From NCBI RefSeq assembly GCF_003259175.1, contig NZ_QGOK01000010.1:124001-188000 (forward strand): a stretch of 64,000 bases of DNA, given 5' to 3'. This stretch comes from Marinomonas shanghaiensis. Lineage in GTDB: Bacteria > Pseudomonadota > Gammaproteobacteria > Pseudomonadales > Marinomonadaceae. The translations under genes and the position numbers were made by a program. Shown in pieces: positions 37,016 to 47,946 of the stretch. The notes under the pieces are model-generated. The model saw only the letters and a list, made by a program, of their open reading frames with translations. It was not told the origin of the DNA and ran no database searches. Position 1 is the first letter of the stretch. Each line of letters starts with the position of its first letter.

Positions 37016-39250
37016 ATGATCAAACGACATAAAACCGCCAAGCAACTCTTTTCTTACCCATTGTATTGGGCTGAGTGTTATGGGGTTTCCCCCTTTCTTC
37101 CTACCACCAGAGAGGAAATGGATGCCCTTGGTTGGGACAGCTGCGATGTCATTATTGTCTCCGGCGACGCCTATGTTGATCACCCAAGTTTTGGCATGGC
37201 GGTATTAGGTCGCTTATTAGAAGCTCAGGGCTATCGTGTCGGGATCATTGATCAGCCAGACTGGCGCAATACTCAAGATTTTATGCGCCTTGGTCGCCCC
37301 AATCTCTATTTTGGTGTTACCGCAGGCAACATGGATTCTTTAATCAACCGTTACACGGCCGATTTGAAAGTACGAAATGACGATGCCTATACACCTTACG
37401 GTGTTGGAGGAAAACGTCCTGACCGCGCGGTTATTGTCTACTCGCAGCGTTGCAAAGAAGCCTTCCAAGACGTGCCTGTGATGATTGGTGGTATTGAAGC
37501 CAGTCTGCGACGCATTGCTCAATACGACTACTGGAGTGATGAAGTTCGTCGCTCAGTTTTAATCGACTCTACAGCAGATATCTTACTTTACGGTAACGCC
37601 GAACGTGCGATGATTGAAGTCACGCATCAAATGGCCATGGGCAAAACTCTCGACGAACTCACCGATATTCGTGGTACCACCATTGTTCGTAATGCGCCTC
37701 CTGGTGGCTATACAGAAATCGACTCGACTCGTGTTGATTGGCCGGGTAAGGTCGATCAAATCTACAGTCCTTACGAATACATTCCGGAAGGAAAATGTCA
37801 GACTAAAGACGAAGGCGATTCGGATGTTATGCCTATTCGCGTGATTCCCGCACCACTACGCCGTGGTGAAAAACTGGATCCAGAAAAAACCTATATTCGT
37901 TTACCCTCTTTTGAAAAAGTGTCTAAAGACCCAGTGCTATACGCGCACACTTCACGTATTTTGCATCTTGAATCAAACCCACATAACGCTCGTGCGCTGA
38001 TCCAGAAACATGGCAAAAAAGAAATCTGGGTAAATCCACCACCAATCCCATTAGAAACCCCAGAGATGGATGGGGTGTTCGATTTGCCTTATGCTCGCGT
38101 ACCACATCCAAAGTACAAAAAAGCCCGTATCCCTGCTTATGATATGATCAAAACGTCAATCAACATCATGCGTGGCTGCTTTGGTGGCTGCACTTTTTGT
38201 TCGATAACCGAGCATGAAGGACGCGTTATTCAATCTCGCTCACACGAATCTATTTTAAATGAGATTGAAGACATAAAAGCAAAGGTACCAGGTTTCACAG
38301 GTCATATCTCTGACCTTGGTGGACCAACCTCTAACATGTATACCTTGAACTGCAATGATGATGAGGTTCAAGCTTCTTGCCGCAAGCTGTCCTGCGTGTA
38401 TCCCACCATTTGCTCTAATTTAAACACGGACCACAGTCCAACGACGGAACTGTACCGAAAAACACGTGCTGTAGAAGGCATTCACACCGTTTCTATTGCC
38501 TCAGGCCTGCGCTATGACCTCGCCGTTGAGGATCCAGAGTACGTGCGCGAGCTGGTGACCTATCACGTTGGTGGCTTGTTAAAAATCGCGCCAGAACACT
38601 CTGAGCAAGGCACTTTATCAAAAATGATGAAGCCGGGTATGGGAACATACGACCGTTTCAAACGTATGTTTGATAAATATTCTAAAGAAGCGGGTAAGAA
38701 ACAACACTTGATCCCTTACTTTATTGCGGCTCATCCAGGCAGCTCAGATGAGGATATGCTTAACCTTGCCGTCTGGTTAAAAACCAATGATTTTAAACCA
38801 GACCAAGTACAAACCTTTTATCCTTCGCCTATGTCACTCGCGACAGCCATGTATCACTCTGGTAAAAACCCACTCAAACCCGTTACCTACAAGAGTGAAG
38901 ACGTTTATACTCCAAAAGACGCCAAGCAACGAACCGTACAAAAAGGTTTCTTACGCTACCATGACCCAAGTAACTGGCAAGACCTACGCAATACCTTGGT
39001 TAAAATGGGTCGTACTGATCTTATCGGTCACGGAGACAATAAATTGGTTCCGGCTGAAGACAAAGACAAGCAAATACACCGTCGACCACAAAAAGCAAAA
39101 CCAGGGCAGGCCATTGGTGCATCTCATACATCAAATAGACCGACAATGGAAAAAAATGCAGTTGCCGAAAAAGCACGTCGTAAAAACGCAAATGAGGCTT
39201 CTGCAGCCCCATCAAAACGTCGTAAGGCAAAAGTAAAGACTCGCCAATAA
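37016..39250 (+). CDS. ygiQ: YgiQ-family radical SAM protein
   Basis: The 744-residue protein matches YgiQ in length and sequence: the N-terminal [20 protein letters not shown] with [11 protein letters not shown], then the radical SAM cluster motif CxxxCxFC in [19 protein letters not shown] near residue 385, and [11 protein letters not shown]. The C-terminus is a basic, low-complexity tail ([20 protein letters not shown]) that could bind nucleic acid. The reaction is not established. Single gene with a terminator. Confidence 0.94.
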   Translation: MIKRHKTAKQLFSYPLYWAECYGVSPFLPTTREEMDALGWDSCDVIIVSGDAYVDHPSFGMAVLGRLLEAQGYRVGIIDQPDWRNTQDFMRLGRPNLYFGVTAGNMDSLINRYTADLKVRNDDAYTPYGVGGKRPDRAVIVYSQRCKEAFQDVPVMIGGIEASLRRIAQYDYWSDEVRRSVLIDSTADILLYGNAERAMIEVTHQMAMGKTLDELTDIRGTTIVRNAPPGGYTEIDSTRVDWPGKVDQIYSPYEYIPEGKCQTKDEGDSDVMPIRVIPAPLRRGEKLDPEKTYIRLPSFEKVSKDPVLYAHTSRILHLESNPHNARALIQKHGKKEIWVNPPPIPLETPEMDGVFDLPYARVPHPKYKKARIPAYDMIKTSINIMRGCFGGCTFCSITEHEGRVIQSRSHESILNEIEDIKAKVPGFTGHISDLGGPTSNMYTLNCNDDEVQASCRKLSCVYPTICSNLNTDHSPTTELYRKTRAVEGIHTVSIASGLRYDLAVEDPEYVRELVTYHVGGLLKIAPEHSEQGTLSKMMKPGMGTYDRFKRMFDKYSKEAGKKQHLIPYFIAAHPGSSDEDMLNLAVWLKTNDFKPDQVQTFYPSPMSLATAMYHSGKNPLKPVTYKSEDVYTPKDAKQRTVQKGFLRYHDPSNWQDLRNTLVKMGRTDLIGHGDNKLVPAEDKDKQIHRRPQKAKPGQAIGASHTSNRPTMEKNAVAEKARRKNANEASAAPSKRRKAKVKTRQ

Positions 39251-39268
39251 ACCCTGACTAGAATATAA

Positions 39269-39307
39269 AAAAAACGTGGCATATTATTTACATATGCCAC
39301 GTTTTTT
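39269..39307. terminator. Terminator between ygiQ and the membrane protein gene
   Basis: The 16-bp perfect stem AAAAAACGTGGCATAT/ATATGCCACGTTTTTT with a seven-base loop serves convergent genes. Confidence 0.9.
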
Positions 39308-39335
39308 AGGTTAGAAACAATAGTCTTAGTAACGT

Positions 39336-39941
39336 CTATGAGGGTAATTTATTCTGCTTACGACAAATCAGAACCAGCTCAATGGCAGAAATTAAAATCA
39401 AGGTATAACCTAACGTCTCGATTCCCTCTTCTACAATGTTTTTCACTAATCGCATATAGGCGTCCCCCATAATGGCCTGCCAATATGAACTTCGACCCAT
39501 TAAACGAGAAAATGCCAAGATGGTAACAAATCCAGCCAAGAATGTGCCGAAGCAAGGCTGTTGAGAATATTCTTTTAATGATGCGTATATCGAAGAAAAA
39601 CGCCCCCATAAAAACACCATAACACACACAAAGATCCCTACTACCAGTGTCTGCCAAGCGCCATCAAACACATAGCTGTCCAATAAAGAATCAGACTCAC
39701 GTACAAACATCATCGCAAGCAAAGCACCGAGTAAAGTTGCTGCTATGTTCAATTTTTCATTCAAACGCGCTGCGTACAAAAAAAGCAAACAACTAAAAAA
39801 AGACATAAAGTCTTGCAAGTGTTCAGTCAGTGTACTTTCACTGTACTGAGCAGCTGTTTGGAATTCATAACCTTCCAAAGCGATTAATTGAGCCACACCC
39901 GCCACAGCGAAAAGATAAGCAAGACTACGAAAAATAAACAT
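39336..39941 (-). CDS. Uncharacterised multi-pass membrane protein
   Basis: The 201-residue protein has about six hydrophobic segments (for example FIFRSLAYLFAVAGVAQLIA, FVCVMVFLWG and LGYTLILISAIELVLI) with short loops. A conserved-looking acidic stretch KNIVEEGIETLGY precedes the last segment. I do not recognise the family. ATG start, single gene; its upstream region holds a long perfect inverted repeat. Confidence 0.7.
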   Translation of the reverse strand: MFIFRSLAYLFAVAGVAQLIALEGYEFQTAAQYSESTLTEHLQDFMSFFSCLLFLYAARLNEKLNIAATLLGALLAMMFVRESDSLLDSYVFDGAWQTLVVGIFVCVMVFLWGRFSSIYASLKEYSQQPCFGTFLAGFVTILAFSRLMGRSSYWQAIMGDAYMRLVKNIVEEGIETLGYTLILISAIELVLICRKQNKLPS

Positions 39942-40037
39942 AAAAAAACCTCGATTTTTAATGACGAGATTTTAATGAAAAAAAAGTGAAAAAACGATGT
40001 ATTACAAGAAGATGACACTATCATTTCTTGTTTTATG

Positions 40038-40078
40038 CGCATGTTATGACATTTATAATTAATATGTCATAACATGCG
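40038..40078. repeat. Perfect 15-bp inverted repeat
   Basis: Arms CGCATGTTATGACAT (40038-40052) and ATGTCATAACATGCG (40064-40078) flank an 11-base AT loop. It lies between the stop of the desuccinylase-like gene and the upstream region of the membrane protein gene, both on the minus strand. There is no T tract after it on the minus strand, so it may be an operator or RNA hairpin rather than a simple terminator. Confidence 0.7.
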
Positions 40079-40110
40079 TACCAGTAGGACGTGCAATACC
40101 ACGCCTCTGA

Positions 40111-41160
40111 TTAGGAGGATTTATAATCAATCAAATTTAATGACGCCTCACTGTCCATCAACTCATCCTGCATACTTTCCACATAACCAGCCACTTCATC
40201 AGGCGCCAGAAAGTGTGCAATGTGATACATAGCATCCCCTTCCTGAACTAAAGGAATATTCTGCTTACCAATAATAATGCCACCATTTTTGCACAATACC
40301 TTATCGAGAATATCACCATAAGGGTCTTTGATTTCAGCCAGCACATCGCCCGCTTCAACAAGGTCACCCAGTTCTTTGATATGTGTAGTAAAACCGCTGT
40401 CGGTGGCGCGAATCCAGCTGCTGCTTCGAGCAATTCTTGGCTCAGACAGCGATTTCTTACTGCGAGACTTGGGCAACATCCCTAAATGCCTCATCACTCC
40501 AACAATCCCTTTCACGCCTGCTCTGATGGAAAGTTCATCAAAACGCAAAGCTTCTCCTGCTTCATACAGAATGACTTTGGCCCCCACATCATTTGCGCAC
40601 TCTCGCAACGAACCATCACGCAGGTTGGAATTCATCAGAACCGGCACACCGAACGCTTTAGCAATTTCAAGTGTTTCAGGGTCATCAAGATTGGCTCTAA
40701 TTTGCGGCAAATTCGTACGGTGTAAACTCCCAGTATGAAGATCAATACCGTAATCTGCTTTGGAAACAATTTCATTTAAAAAGCGATCAGCGACACGACC
40801 AGCCAAAGAACCACGCTGAGAACCAGGAAAAGAACGATTCAAATCACGGCGGTCGGGTAAATAGCGACTCTGACTTAGAACACCATAACCATTCACAATT
40901 GGCACGGCAATCAGAGTCCCTTTCAAATTCTCCAAATATTTACTTTGAATAATACGGCTAATGATCTCAATGCCATTAAGTTCATCGCCGTGAATAGCCG
41001 CACTAATAAATAATGTTGGACCAGATCGTTTGCCACGTTTAACAAAAACAGGCATCGACATATTGGTATCGGTATACAGTTTTACCATTGGCAGCTTTAT
41101 TCTTGCAGTGCCGCCTAACGGAATCTCCACACCGCCAATCGTTAAAACTGTCTTCGCCAT
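40111..41160 (-). CDS. Succinylglutamate desuccinylase/aspartoacylase-like zinc hydrolase (M14-type)
   Basis: The 349-residue protein has the AstE/AspA fold: zinc ligands His57 and Glu60 in AAIHGDELNG and His142 in GIDLHTGSLHRTN, the DLNRSFPG motif near 106-113, and a C-terminal beta domain (ATDSGFTTHIKELGDLVEAG). It starts at ATG 41160, whose A is the last base of the rimK stop TAA, so the two are translationally coupled. Pairing with RimK suggests it removes or edits the C-terminal glutamates added by RimK, or hydrolyses a related amide; this is inference. Confidence 0.85.
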   Translation of the reverse strand: MAKTVLTIGGVEIPLGGTARIKLPMVKLYTDTNMSMPVFVKRGKRSGPTLFISAAIHGDELNGIEIISRIIQSKYLENLKGTLIAVPIVNGYGVLSQSRYLPDRRDLNRSFPGSQRGSLAGRVADRFLNEIVSKADYGIDLHTGSLHRTNLPQIRANLDDPETLEIAKAFGVPVLMNSNLRDGSLRECANDVGAKVILYEAGEALRFDELSIRAGVKGIVGVMRHLGMLPKSRSKKSLSEPRIARSSSWIRATDSGFTTHIKELGDLVEAGDVLAEIKDPYGDILDKVLCKNGGIIIGKQNIPLVQEGDAMYHIAHFLAPDEVAGYVESMQDELMDSEASLNLIDYKSS

Positions 41161-42065
41161 TAGCCCTTCCCTTTTGTTTTTGTGTTACTCAAAAAAGCAG
41201 TCTTTTCAATATGCTGAATGATCATTGAAGCGACATCCTTTCCAGTGGCCGCCTCAATACCTTCCAAACCTGGAGATGAATTAACCTCCATAATCAAAGG
41301 GCCGTGATTAGAACGTAAAATATCCACACCACACATATTCAACCCCATCACTTTTGCAGCTTCCACGGCCGTGCGCCTCTCTTCCGGAGACAATCTGATT
41401 AACGATGCCGTTCCGCCACGGTGCAGGTTAGAACGAAACTCGCCCTCGGCTCCTTGTCGCTTCATTGCGGCAATAACTTTACCACCGACCACGAGACAAC
41501 GAATATCAGCGCCACCCGCCTCTTTGATGTATTCTTGTACCAAAATATTCGCTTTTAGCCCCATAAAGGCTTCAATAATCGACTCTGCGGTTTTATTCGA
41601 TTCCGCCAACACAACTCCGATACCTTGAGTACCTTCTAGCAACTTAATCACAACAGGCGCACCACCGACGTTTTTCAACAAGTCGCCTATCTTATCTGGG
41701 TGATGTGCAAAGCCTGTTTTGGGCAACCCCAGACCCTTACGAGACATTAACTGCAAAGATCTTAACTTATCACGAGATCGACTGATCGCAACCGACTCAT
41801 TGATGCTGTAGGTCCCCATCATTTCAAATTGCCTAACAACCGCCGTACCATAAAAAGTCACGGACGCGCCAATTCTTGGAATAACGGCATCGTATTTTGG
41901 TAAAGGCTGGCCATTGTAACGCACAGATGGATTACTACTGGTGATGTCCATGTAGCAATGCATCGTATCAATAACATCTACCTCATGACCGAGCTGCTCA
42001 CCGGCTTCAACCAATCGACGAGTAGAATAAAGCCGAGGATTACGAGAAAGTATTGCGATTTTCAT
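41160..42065 (-). CDS. rimK: Ribosomal protein S6 glutamate ligase family protein RimK
   Basis: From ATG 42065 (AAAGGA upstream) the protein has 301 residues, as E. coli RimK has 300. ATP-grasp motifs are clear: [40 protein letters not shown] and [20 protein letters not shown]. RimK adds glutamate residues to the C-terminus of ribosomal protein S6. It is the first gene of a two-gene operon with the M14-type hydrolase. An extension to TTG 42095 is not supported. Confidence 0.95.
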   Translation of the reverse strand: MKIAILSRNPRLYSTRRLVEAGEQLGHEVDVIDTMHCYMDITSSNPSVRYNGQPLPKYDAVIPRIGASVTFYGTAVVRQFEMMGTYSINESVAISRSRDKLRSLQLMSRKGLGLPKTGFAHHPDKIGDLLKNVGGAPVVIKLLEGTQGIGVVLAESNKTAESIIEAFMGLKANILVQEYIKEAGGADIRCLVVGGKVIAAMKRQGAEGEFRSNLHRGGTASLIRLSPEERRTAVEAAKVMGLNMCGVDILRSNHGPLIMEVNSSPGLEGIEAATGKDVASMIIQHIEKTAFLSNTKTKGKG

Positions 42066-42198
42066 AGATGTCCTTTGAACAGAAAAATAAAGCACACGAG
42101 CAAACGATGCTTATAAAAATGCCTATAAATAGAGAAAGACCATTGGCGCGAGAATAGTGAATCAGAATACATTTAGAAAGAGATTTCTGCCTTTTCCA

Positions 42199-42245
42199 TA
42201 AAAAAATCTCCAAGCACCTTTGCATAACAAAAGCACTTAGAGATT
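42199..42245 (-). terminator. Terminator of the der operon
   Basis: On the minus strand AATCTCTAAG pairs with CTTGGAGATT (one G-U) and a run of seven T follows. It lies about 30 bases past the der stop codon. Confidence 0.75.
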
Positions 42246-42272
42246 CGTCAAGAGTCAAACAAAAAGCTGCGA

Positions 42273-43610
42273 TTACTTTTTCGGTGAAAACGGGTTTTCA
42301 GACGATTTAAACTCAAAAATAATCGGTGTGCCGGTAATATTAAGCACGGTTCTAAACTTATTTTCCAAGTAGCGCTTGTAACTACCAGGCAAAGAGTCTG
42401 TCTGATTTCCATGCACCACAATACGTGGCGGGTTAGAGCCGCCTTGATGTGCATAACGTAATTTAATGCGACGACTGTTCACCATAGGAGGCTGATGCTC
42501 TGCAACCGAATCCTCCAAGATCCGTGTCAAACGGTTGGTTGTCCACTTGGCATAGCAGGATTCATACGTACTTTCGATGGTATCGTATAAATCACCAACG
42601 CCCGTACCATGCAACGCCGAAATATAATGAACCTTCGCGTAAGGAACAAAGCCTAAACGACGCTCTACTTCACTCTTAATATGTTCACGGTCGTCTTTTT
42701 TAAGACCGTCCCACTTATTAATTGCAATAATCACACCGCGACCAGCGTCCAACACATAACCGATCATATGAAGATCTTGTTCCACTAGATCTTCGTGGGA
42801 ATCGATCACGACAATCACCACGTTAGCGTCTTGAATGGCCTGCAATGTCTTCACGATAGAGAACTTTTCAACCGCCTCTTTGACGTGTTTACGTCGACGA
42901 ATGCCCGCTGTATCAATAAGGGTGTATTCTTTATCGTGACGCACATAAGGAATATACACACTATCGCGGGTCGTACCAGGCATGTCATAAACCACCACAC
43001 GGTCTTCACCTAACATGCGATTGACCAATGTAGACTTGCCCACATTTGGACGCCCCACCACGCCGATACGAATACCGCGAGATTCTAAACTAATTTGATT
43101 TTTTGCTTCTTCAACACGCTCAGCGTAAGGCAACATAACCTTATCAATTAAGACATGAACCCCTTTACCATGCGACGCCGCAATCGGATGCAACTCACCA
43201 AAACCCAACGAATAAAAGTCTGCTAAGGCAATGTCTTCGTTAATACCATCTGTCTTATTCACCACAAGAGAAACGGGCTTATTTGAGCGACGCAAATGGT
43301 TAGCAATCATCTCGTCAGCAGGGTTTAAGCCGTGGCGGCCATCAACAATAAACAAAACAGTATCAGCTTCTTCGATGGCTAACAAAGACTGTCGTGCCAT
43401 TCTTTCGTCAATACCTTGCTCATCACCACTGATACCACCCGTATCAATAACAATAAACTCATGTTCACCAAGCTTACCGTCACCGTATTTGCGGTCACGG
43501 GTTAAGCCTGGATAATCGGCAACCAAAGCATCACGGGATCTCGTCAATTGATTGAAGAGAGTTGACTTGCCAACATTGGGTCTACCTACCAATGCAATAA
43601 CTGGAATCAT
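42273..43610 (-). CDS. der: Ribosome biogenesis GTPase Der (EngA)
   Basis: The 445-residue protein has two GTPase domains, each with GRPNVGKS (residues 9-16 and near 187), DTGGI/DTAGI switch motifs and NKTD/NKWD base motifs, plus a C-terminal KH-like domain ([20 protein letters not shown]). Der is needed for 50S subunit assembly. It follows bamB as in most gammaproteobacteria and ends the minus-strand run. Confidence 0.97.
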   Translation of the reverse strand: MIPVIALVGRPNVGKSTLFNQLTRSRDALVADYPGLTRDRKYGDGKLGEHEFIVIDTGGISGDEQGIDERMARQSLLAIEEADTVLFIVDGRHGLNPADEMIANHLRRSNKPVSLVVNKTDGINEDIALADFYSLGFGELHPIAASHGKGVHVLIDKVMLPYAERVEEAKNQISLESRGIRIGVVGRPNVGKSTLVNRMLGEDRVVVYDMPGTTRDSVYIPYVRHDKEYTLIDTAGIRRRKHVKEAVEKFSIVKTLQAIQDANVVIVVIDSHEDLVEQDLHMIGYVLDAGRGVIIAINKWDGLKKDDREHIKSEVERRLGFVPYAKVHYISALHGTGVGDLYDTIESTYESCYAKWTTNRLTRILEDSVAEHQPPMVNSRRIKLRYAHQGGSNPPRIVVHGNQTDSLPGSYKRYLENKFRTVLNITGTPIIFEFKSSENPFSPKK

Positions 43611-43700
43611 TTTTTTACCTATAAAAATACAAAGCGGCCACCACCCTAAAAAAGGATGGCAGCCTCTTTAAAAAATCGCTAACAAAAATCAAAATTAATT

Positions 43701-44834
43701 TCAGTAGCTCAATGCCGTCACGTTAGAGTTCGGCGTAAGAATAAACAGCTGTTTATCATTTGCGACCATTCGACTTCCTGGTGGCACCTTGTTGTCAGCA
43801 ACCTTGTGCACCGCTATTTCACCTGAGTTTAAGTCAAGTAAATGAACATAACCAGCTCGGTCCATGACAGCCACATAATCACGGAAAAATTCAGGCGAGA
43901 TCAAATCACGCTCAACAAGATCCGCATTCTCCCATACCTCAGTACCATTTTTTGCATTCAAAGCAATGACTTTGCTCGTCATATCAACAGCAATGAGTAA
44001 TTCACCTTTAACCGCAACACCAACTGAGCTCGCAATACTGCGTTGCCATAATGGCCGTCCACTTTCAAGAGAAAGCGCAACCAACGTCCCATTGTAAGCA
44101 ACAGCATAAACAACGCCATTACTTACTACCAAACGACCATCGATATCGCTCAACCTTTCTATTTCGTATCGCCCTTCCGGCTTTCCTACTTCATAAGACC
44201 AAAGCAGATTGCCACCCTGTAAAGAAAACGCTTTTAATCGTCCACTCGCAAAGCCCGCAATCACTTTGCCATCTACAATAATGGGAGCGCTTGTACCACG
44301 TACAGTAAGCGATGGCAAATCTTCTTTGGCACGCCACAGAATATCACCGGTCTCAGCGTCAAGCACACTCAACCAGCCATCAGCAGTTTGTACCGCCAAT
44401 TTGCCAGCGGCGTAAGCAGCCTCAGATAAAACTTCCGAACTTAAAGACTTTTCCCATAAAACAGATTTATTTGCCAAAGAAACAGCGACTAACTTAGCAT
44501 CATATGTACCAAAGAACAGCGTGTCTCCATGACGAGCTACGCCAGAGCTCGGTTTAAATTCAGTCGACAGTGTATTCTTCTTTTTACCTTTCTCTTGCCC
44601 TAGCTCGTAAACCGTGCCTTTTTCCGTTACAAAAAACAGAGCATCATCTTCCGCTACGAGATTAAAACGTTCGCTCGACTCACCAAAGTTTCCATCTACT
44701 CCAGTGCGCCATGAAGTTTTAAGATTTACTTTAGCGTCTAATGCCGGTAAATCGGGTAAAGCGGGACGAGAGTTAGAGCACCCCTGAATGACTAGCGCTG
44801 AAAACAATACAACAAGAAAAAGAGACTTGTTCAT
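43701..44834 (-). CDS. bamB: Outer membrane assembly lipoprotein BamB
   Basis: The 377-residue protein has a signal peptide with lipobox IQGC (Cys19) and then PQQ-type beta-propeller repeats with the WxxxTG pattern, such as AETGDILWR, LESGRPLWQRS and AKNGTEVWE. BamB is part of the BAM complex that folds outer membrane proteins. It lies between the yfgM-like gene (3-base gap) and der. Confidence 0.95.
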   Translation of the reverse strand: MNKSLFLVVLFSALVIQGCSNSRPALPDLPALDAKVNLKTSWRTGVDGNFGESSERFNLVAEDDALFFVTEKGTVYELGQEKGKKKNTLSTEFKPSSGVARHGDTLFFGTYDAKLVAVSLANKSVLWEKSLSSEVLSEAAYAAGKLAVQTADGWLSVLDAETGDILWRAKEDLPSLTVRGTSAPIIVDGKVIAGFASGRLKAFSLQGGNLLWSYEVGKPEGRYEIERLSDIDGRLVVSNGVVYAVAYNGTLVALSLESGRPLWQRSIASSVGVAVKGELLIAVDMTSKVIALNAKNGTEVWENADLVERDLISPEFFRDYVAVMDRAGYVHLLDLNSGEIAVHKVADNKVPPGSRMVANDKQLFILTPNSNVTALSY

Positions 44835-44837
44835 AAT

Positions 44838-45485
44838 TTAGCCTTTTACCAAATCTTTCAGTTTAATATCTAGCAGAGGATGATTCACACCCACGCCCAA
44901 TGCTTCGTTTGCTTTCGTATAAGCAACGCGGGCATCATCACGCTTACCTTGTGATATTAAAATATCCCCTATTAACTCTTGCTGTTGCGCCTCAAATTCC
45001 TCTGCGGTTACTTGTTCTGCTCGAGCCATCGCACCCGCGTAGTCTTCTTTTTGAAGCAATAGACGAGCAACACGCAGATTCGCAATGGCAATAAAAGACA
45101 CATCTTTTGTTTTGGCAATAGCCGTATCTAGGGCACTAATAGCGTCATCATATTGACCATTCTCAGCGTCCACTCGCGCTAAAAATAACTGGCCAAACAT
45201 GGCATAGCCTGTGTCACCATAATCATCAACCAATTGCTTAGCAATAAAAGTAACCGTTTTTTGATTCTCTTCATCACTTAAATCGGCAGACGCTTGCACC
45301 AAATTTTGATACAAAGCAGACGCTTCACTCGTGTAATTCGCTTGACTCGTTTTCCATGCTTGCCAGCCGAAATAACCGCCAACGGCTAACGCCACCGCGA
45401 CCACTAGAATAATACCGTTTTTCTTCCACCAAGATTTAAACGCTTCAATTTGTTCTTCTTCAGTCTTTAATTCAGACACTTTCAT
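44838..45485 (-). CDS. yfgM: YfgM-family membrane-anchored TPR protein
   Basis: From ATG 45485 the protein has 215 residues: an N-terminal KTEEEQIEAFKSWWKKNG, one membrane segment at about 22-42 (GIILVVAVALAVGGYFGW) and a periplasmic TPR region. YfgM binds the SecYEG translocon with PpiD. Position between hisS and bamB is the usual one. TTG 45497 is an alternative start; neither has an ideal ribosome site. Confidence 0.9.
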   Translation of the reverse strand: MKVSELKTEEEQIEAFKSWWKKNGIILVVAVALAVGGYFGWQAWKTSQANYTSEASALYQNLVQASADLSDEENQKTVTFIAKQLVDDYGDTGYAMFGQLFLARVDAENGQYDDAISALDTAIAKTKDVSFIAIANLRVARLLLQKEDYAGAMARAEQVTAEEFEAQQQELIGDILISQGKRDDARVAYTKANEALGVGVNHPLLDIKLKDLVKG

Positions 45486-45541
45486 TTCCTCATACAAGGC
45501 ACTACCAAATCACTTAAATGGCAGCACGCTATTAAATCAAA

Positions 45542-46816
45542 TTATAATTTGCTATTCAGGTAAGCAACCACATCATGGAGCGGATGAGATTGCTGCTCTC
45601 CCGTTGACATGTCTTTCACTTGGCAGATGCCTTGATCGATTTCGTCTTGGCCTAAAATAAGAGTGAAGCGCGCCTCTGATTTATCTGCTTTTTTCATTTG
45701 GTTCTTAAAACTACCGCCACCACAATGGCGCAATATGACCAGATTTGGGCTCACTTCGCGCAACTTCTCTGCCAAAACAAAAGAAGCAACTTCGGCGTCA
45801 TCACCAATACTAACCACAAAAACATCAGCTGAAAATTTAGCCGACTGAGGTATCAAATCTAAGGTTTCAAGCAATAAAACTAAGCGCTCTATCCCCATAG
45901 CAAACCCGACCGCAGGGGTAGGTTTTCCTCCTAGCTGCTCAACCAAGCCATCATAGCGACCACCTGCACAAACAGTCGCCTGAGCACCAAGATGTGAGGT
46001 CACCCACTCAAAAACAGTTTTGCCATAATAGTCCAAACCTCGAACTAGACGGCGATTAATAACGTAAGAGATGCCGTTGGCTTTTAAGATGGTTTGTAAG
46101 CGCTCAAAATGACTTTGCGACTCTTCCCCAATAAAATCCTCTAAACTTGGCGCCTCTTTTAATACAGACTGAGTTGCCTCATCTTTAGAGTCTAGAATCC
46201 TGAGCGGGTTGGTACCTAAGCGACGTTGGCTGTCTTCGTCTAACTGATCTTTAAATTGTGTCAAGTAATCAACCAAAGCTGCCTTATAAGCTTCACGCTC
46301 AGACGCCAAACCTATCGTGTTCAACTGCAACTCAACCTGCCCTAAAAGACCAAGCTTCTGCCACAGCCGAGCAGACAAAATAATCAGCTCAGCATCAATG
46401 TCCGCGGTTCCCATGCCAAAAGACTCGACACCAATCTGATGAAACTGACGATAGCGCCCTTTTTGAGGACGCTCATAACGGAACATTGGCCCCATGTACC
46501 AAAGACGCTGAGTCTGGTTAAACAACAAACCAGCTTGATCAGCAGCACGAACACAGCTTGCTGTCCCTTCAGGACGCAAGGTCAATGACTCACCATTGCG
46601 ATCATTAAATGTGTACATTTCCTTTTCCACGATATCAGTTGTTTCACCAACACCGCGTTTAAACAAATCTGTGTTCTCTACAATGGGAAAACGAATTTGC
46701 TGATATCCATAAGACTTAACAACATCAGCCACTGTTTTTTCTAAATATAACCAAACAGAGGATTGATCAGGTAAAATGTCATTCATTCCCCTAATCGCTT
46801 GAATTTTACGAGCCAC
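45542..46816 (-). CDS. hisS: Histidyl-tRNA synthetase
   Basis: The 424-residue class II enzyme shows motif 2 ([20 protein letters not shown]) and the HisA motif ([16 protein letters not shown]), with the C-terminal anticodon domain. It charges tRNA-His. The start is GTG 46816 with AAGGA upstream, nine bases after ispG ends. Confidence 0.97.
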   Translation of the reverse strand: MARKIQAIRGMNDILPDQSSVWLYLEKTVADVVKSYGYQQIRFPIVENTDLFKRGVGETTDIVEKEMYTFNDRNGESLTLRPEGTASCVRAADQAGLLFNQTQRLWYMGPMFRYERPQKGRYRQFHQIGVESFGMGTADIDAELIILSARLWQKLGLLGQVELQLNTIGLASEREAYKAALVDYLTQFKDQLDEDSQRRLGTNPLRILDSKDEATQSVLKEAPSLEDFIGEESQSHFERLQTILKANGISYVINRRLVRGLDYYGKTVFEWVTSHLGAQATVCAGGRYDGLVEQLGGKPTPAVGFAMGIERLVLLLETLDLIPQSAKFSADVFVVSIGDDAEVASFVLAEKLREVSPNLVILRHCGGGSFKNQMKKADKSEARFTLILGQDEIDQGICQVKDMSTGEQQSHPLHDVVAYLNSKL

Positions 46817-46825
46817 AATGGATCC

Positions 46826-47938
46826 TTAATTTTTTACAATGATATTGGCTAATTCTCGTTCTTTAAGAAGCGCCTTTTTACGAATCATTTTTTCTAAATC
46901 ATCAACAAGCGTTTCGTTTTTAGTTTTGCTATTTGGCTTGCCATCTTGGTAAATCAAGTTGTTTGGCGATCCACCAGCCAAACCTATGTCTGCTTCTTTT
47001 GCCTCGCCAGGTCCATTAACGACACAGCCGATAACCGCCACATCCATAGGAACAACGATATCTTCAAGTCGCTCTTCAAGTTCGTTCATCGTTTTGATTA
47101 CATCAAAATTCTGACGAGAGCAGCTTGGACAGGCAATAAAGTTAATGCCGCGATTACGCAGTTTTAAACTGCGTAACATATCCCAGCCCACTTTAATTTC
47201 TTGTACAGGATCAGCCGCCAAGGAAACACGCAAAGTATCACCAATACCATCCATCAGAAGTAAACCAAGACCGATAGAAGACTTCACTGTACCAGAACGT
47301 AGGCCACCTGCTTCAGTAATACCTAGATGCAATGGATTGTCTATTTGACTCGCAATTTTGCGATACGCTTCTACTGTCATGAATATATCGGAAGCTTTTA
47401 GACTCAACTTATATTCATGAAAATCTAACTCGTCAAAATACTGGATCTGACGAAAAGCAGACTCAACTAAAGCATCAGGTGTTGGCTCACCGTATTTTTT
47501 TTGTAGATCTTTTTCCAAAGACCCAGCATTAACACCGATACGTATGGGTATGTTTTTGTCTCGCGCGCAATCAACAACAGCACGAACACGATCTTTGTTG
47601 CCGATGTTGCCCGGATTGATACGAAGACAGTCAACGCCGTACTCAGCCACTTTCAACGCAATTTTATAATCAAAGTGAATATCGGCAACCAAGGGAATAG
47701 AGACCGCTTCCCGAATTTTTTTAAACGCTTCAGCCGCATCCATAGATGGGATAGAAACACGAACTATGTCTGCACCTGCAGCCGCAATAGCACGAATCTG
47801 AGCAACCGTCGCGTCAACATCACAAGTCTCAGTATTCGTCATACTTTGAACACTGATTGGCGCGCCACCGCCAACTGGCACATTGCCAACCATAATTTGG
47901 CGAGAATGTCGGCGTTTAATAGGGGATTCAAAATGCAT
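46826..47938 (-). CDS. ispG: 4-hydroxy-3-methylbut-2-en-1-yl diphosphate synthase
   Basis: The 370-residue protein matches IspG/GcpE of the MEP isoprenoid pathway. The 4Fe-4S ligands are seen as [12 protein letters not shown] and [12 protein letters not shown], and the N-terminal TIM barrel as [17 protein letters not shown]. It lies eight bases after rodZ in the conserved rodZ-ispG-hisS order. Confidence 0.97.
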   Translation of the reverse strand: MHFESPIKRRHSRQIMVGNVPVGGGAPISVQSMTNTETCDVDATVAQIRAIAAAGADIVRVSIPSMDAAEAFKKIREAVSIPLVADIHFDYKIALKVAEYGVDCLRINPGNIGNKDRVRAVVDCARDKNIPIRIGVNAGSLEKDLQKKYGEPTPDALVESAFRQIQYFDELDFHEYKLSLKASDIFMTVEAYRKIASQIDNPLHLGITEAGGLRSGTVKSSIGLGLLLMDGIGDTLRVSLAADPVQEIKVGWDMLRSLKLRNRGINFIACPSCSRQNFDVIKTMNELEERLEDIVVPMDVAVIGCVVNGPGEAKEADIGLAGGSPNNLIYQDGKPNSKTKNETLVDDLEKMIRKKALLKERELANIIVKN

Positions 47939-47946
47939 AAAAGTCT

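Noticed and set aside
36941-37183. Minus-strand 80-codon frame overlapping the ygiQ start, including a hydrophobic 29-residue end
   Set aside because: Most of it lies opposite conserved ygiQ codons, it has no convincing ribosome site, and the hydrophobic part is too short to judge.
43623-43670. Hairpin between bamB and der
   Set aside because: The stem needs several G-U pairs and has no T run; the genes are probably co-transcribed.
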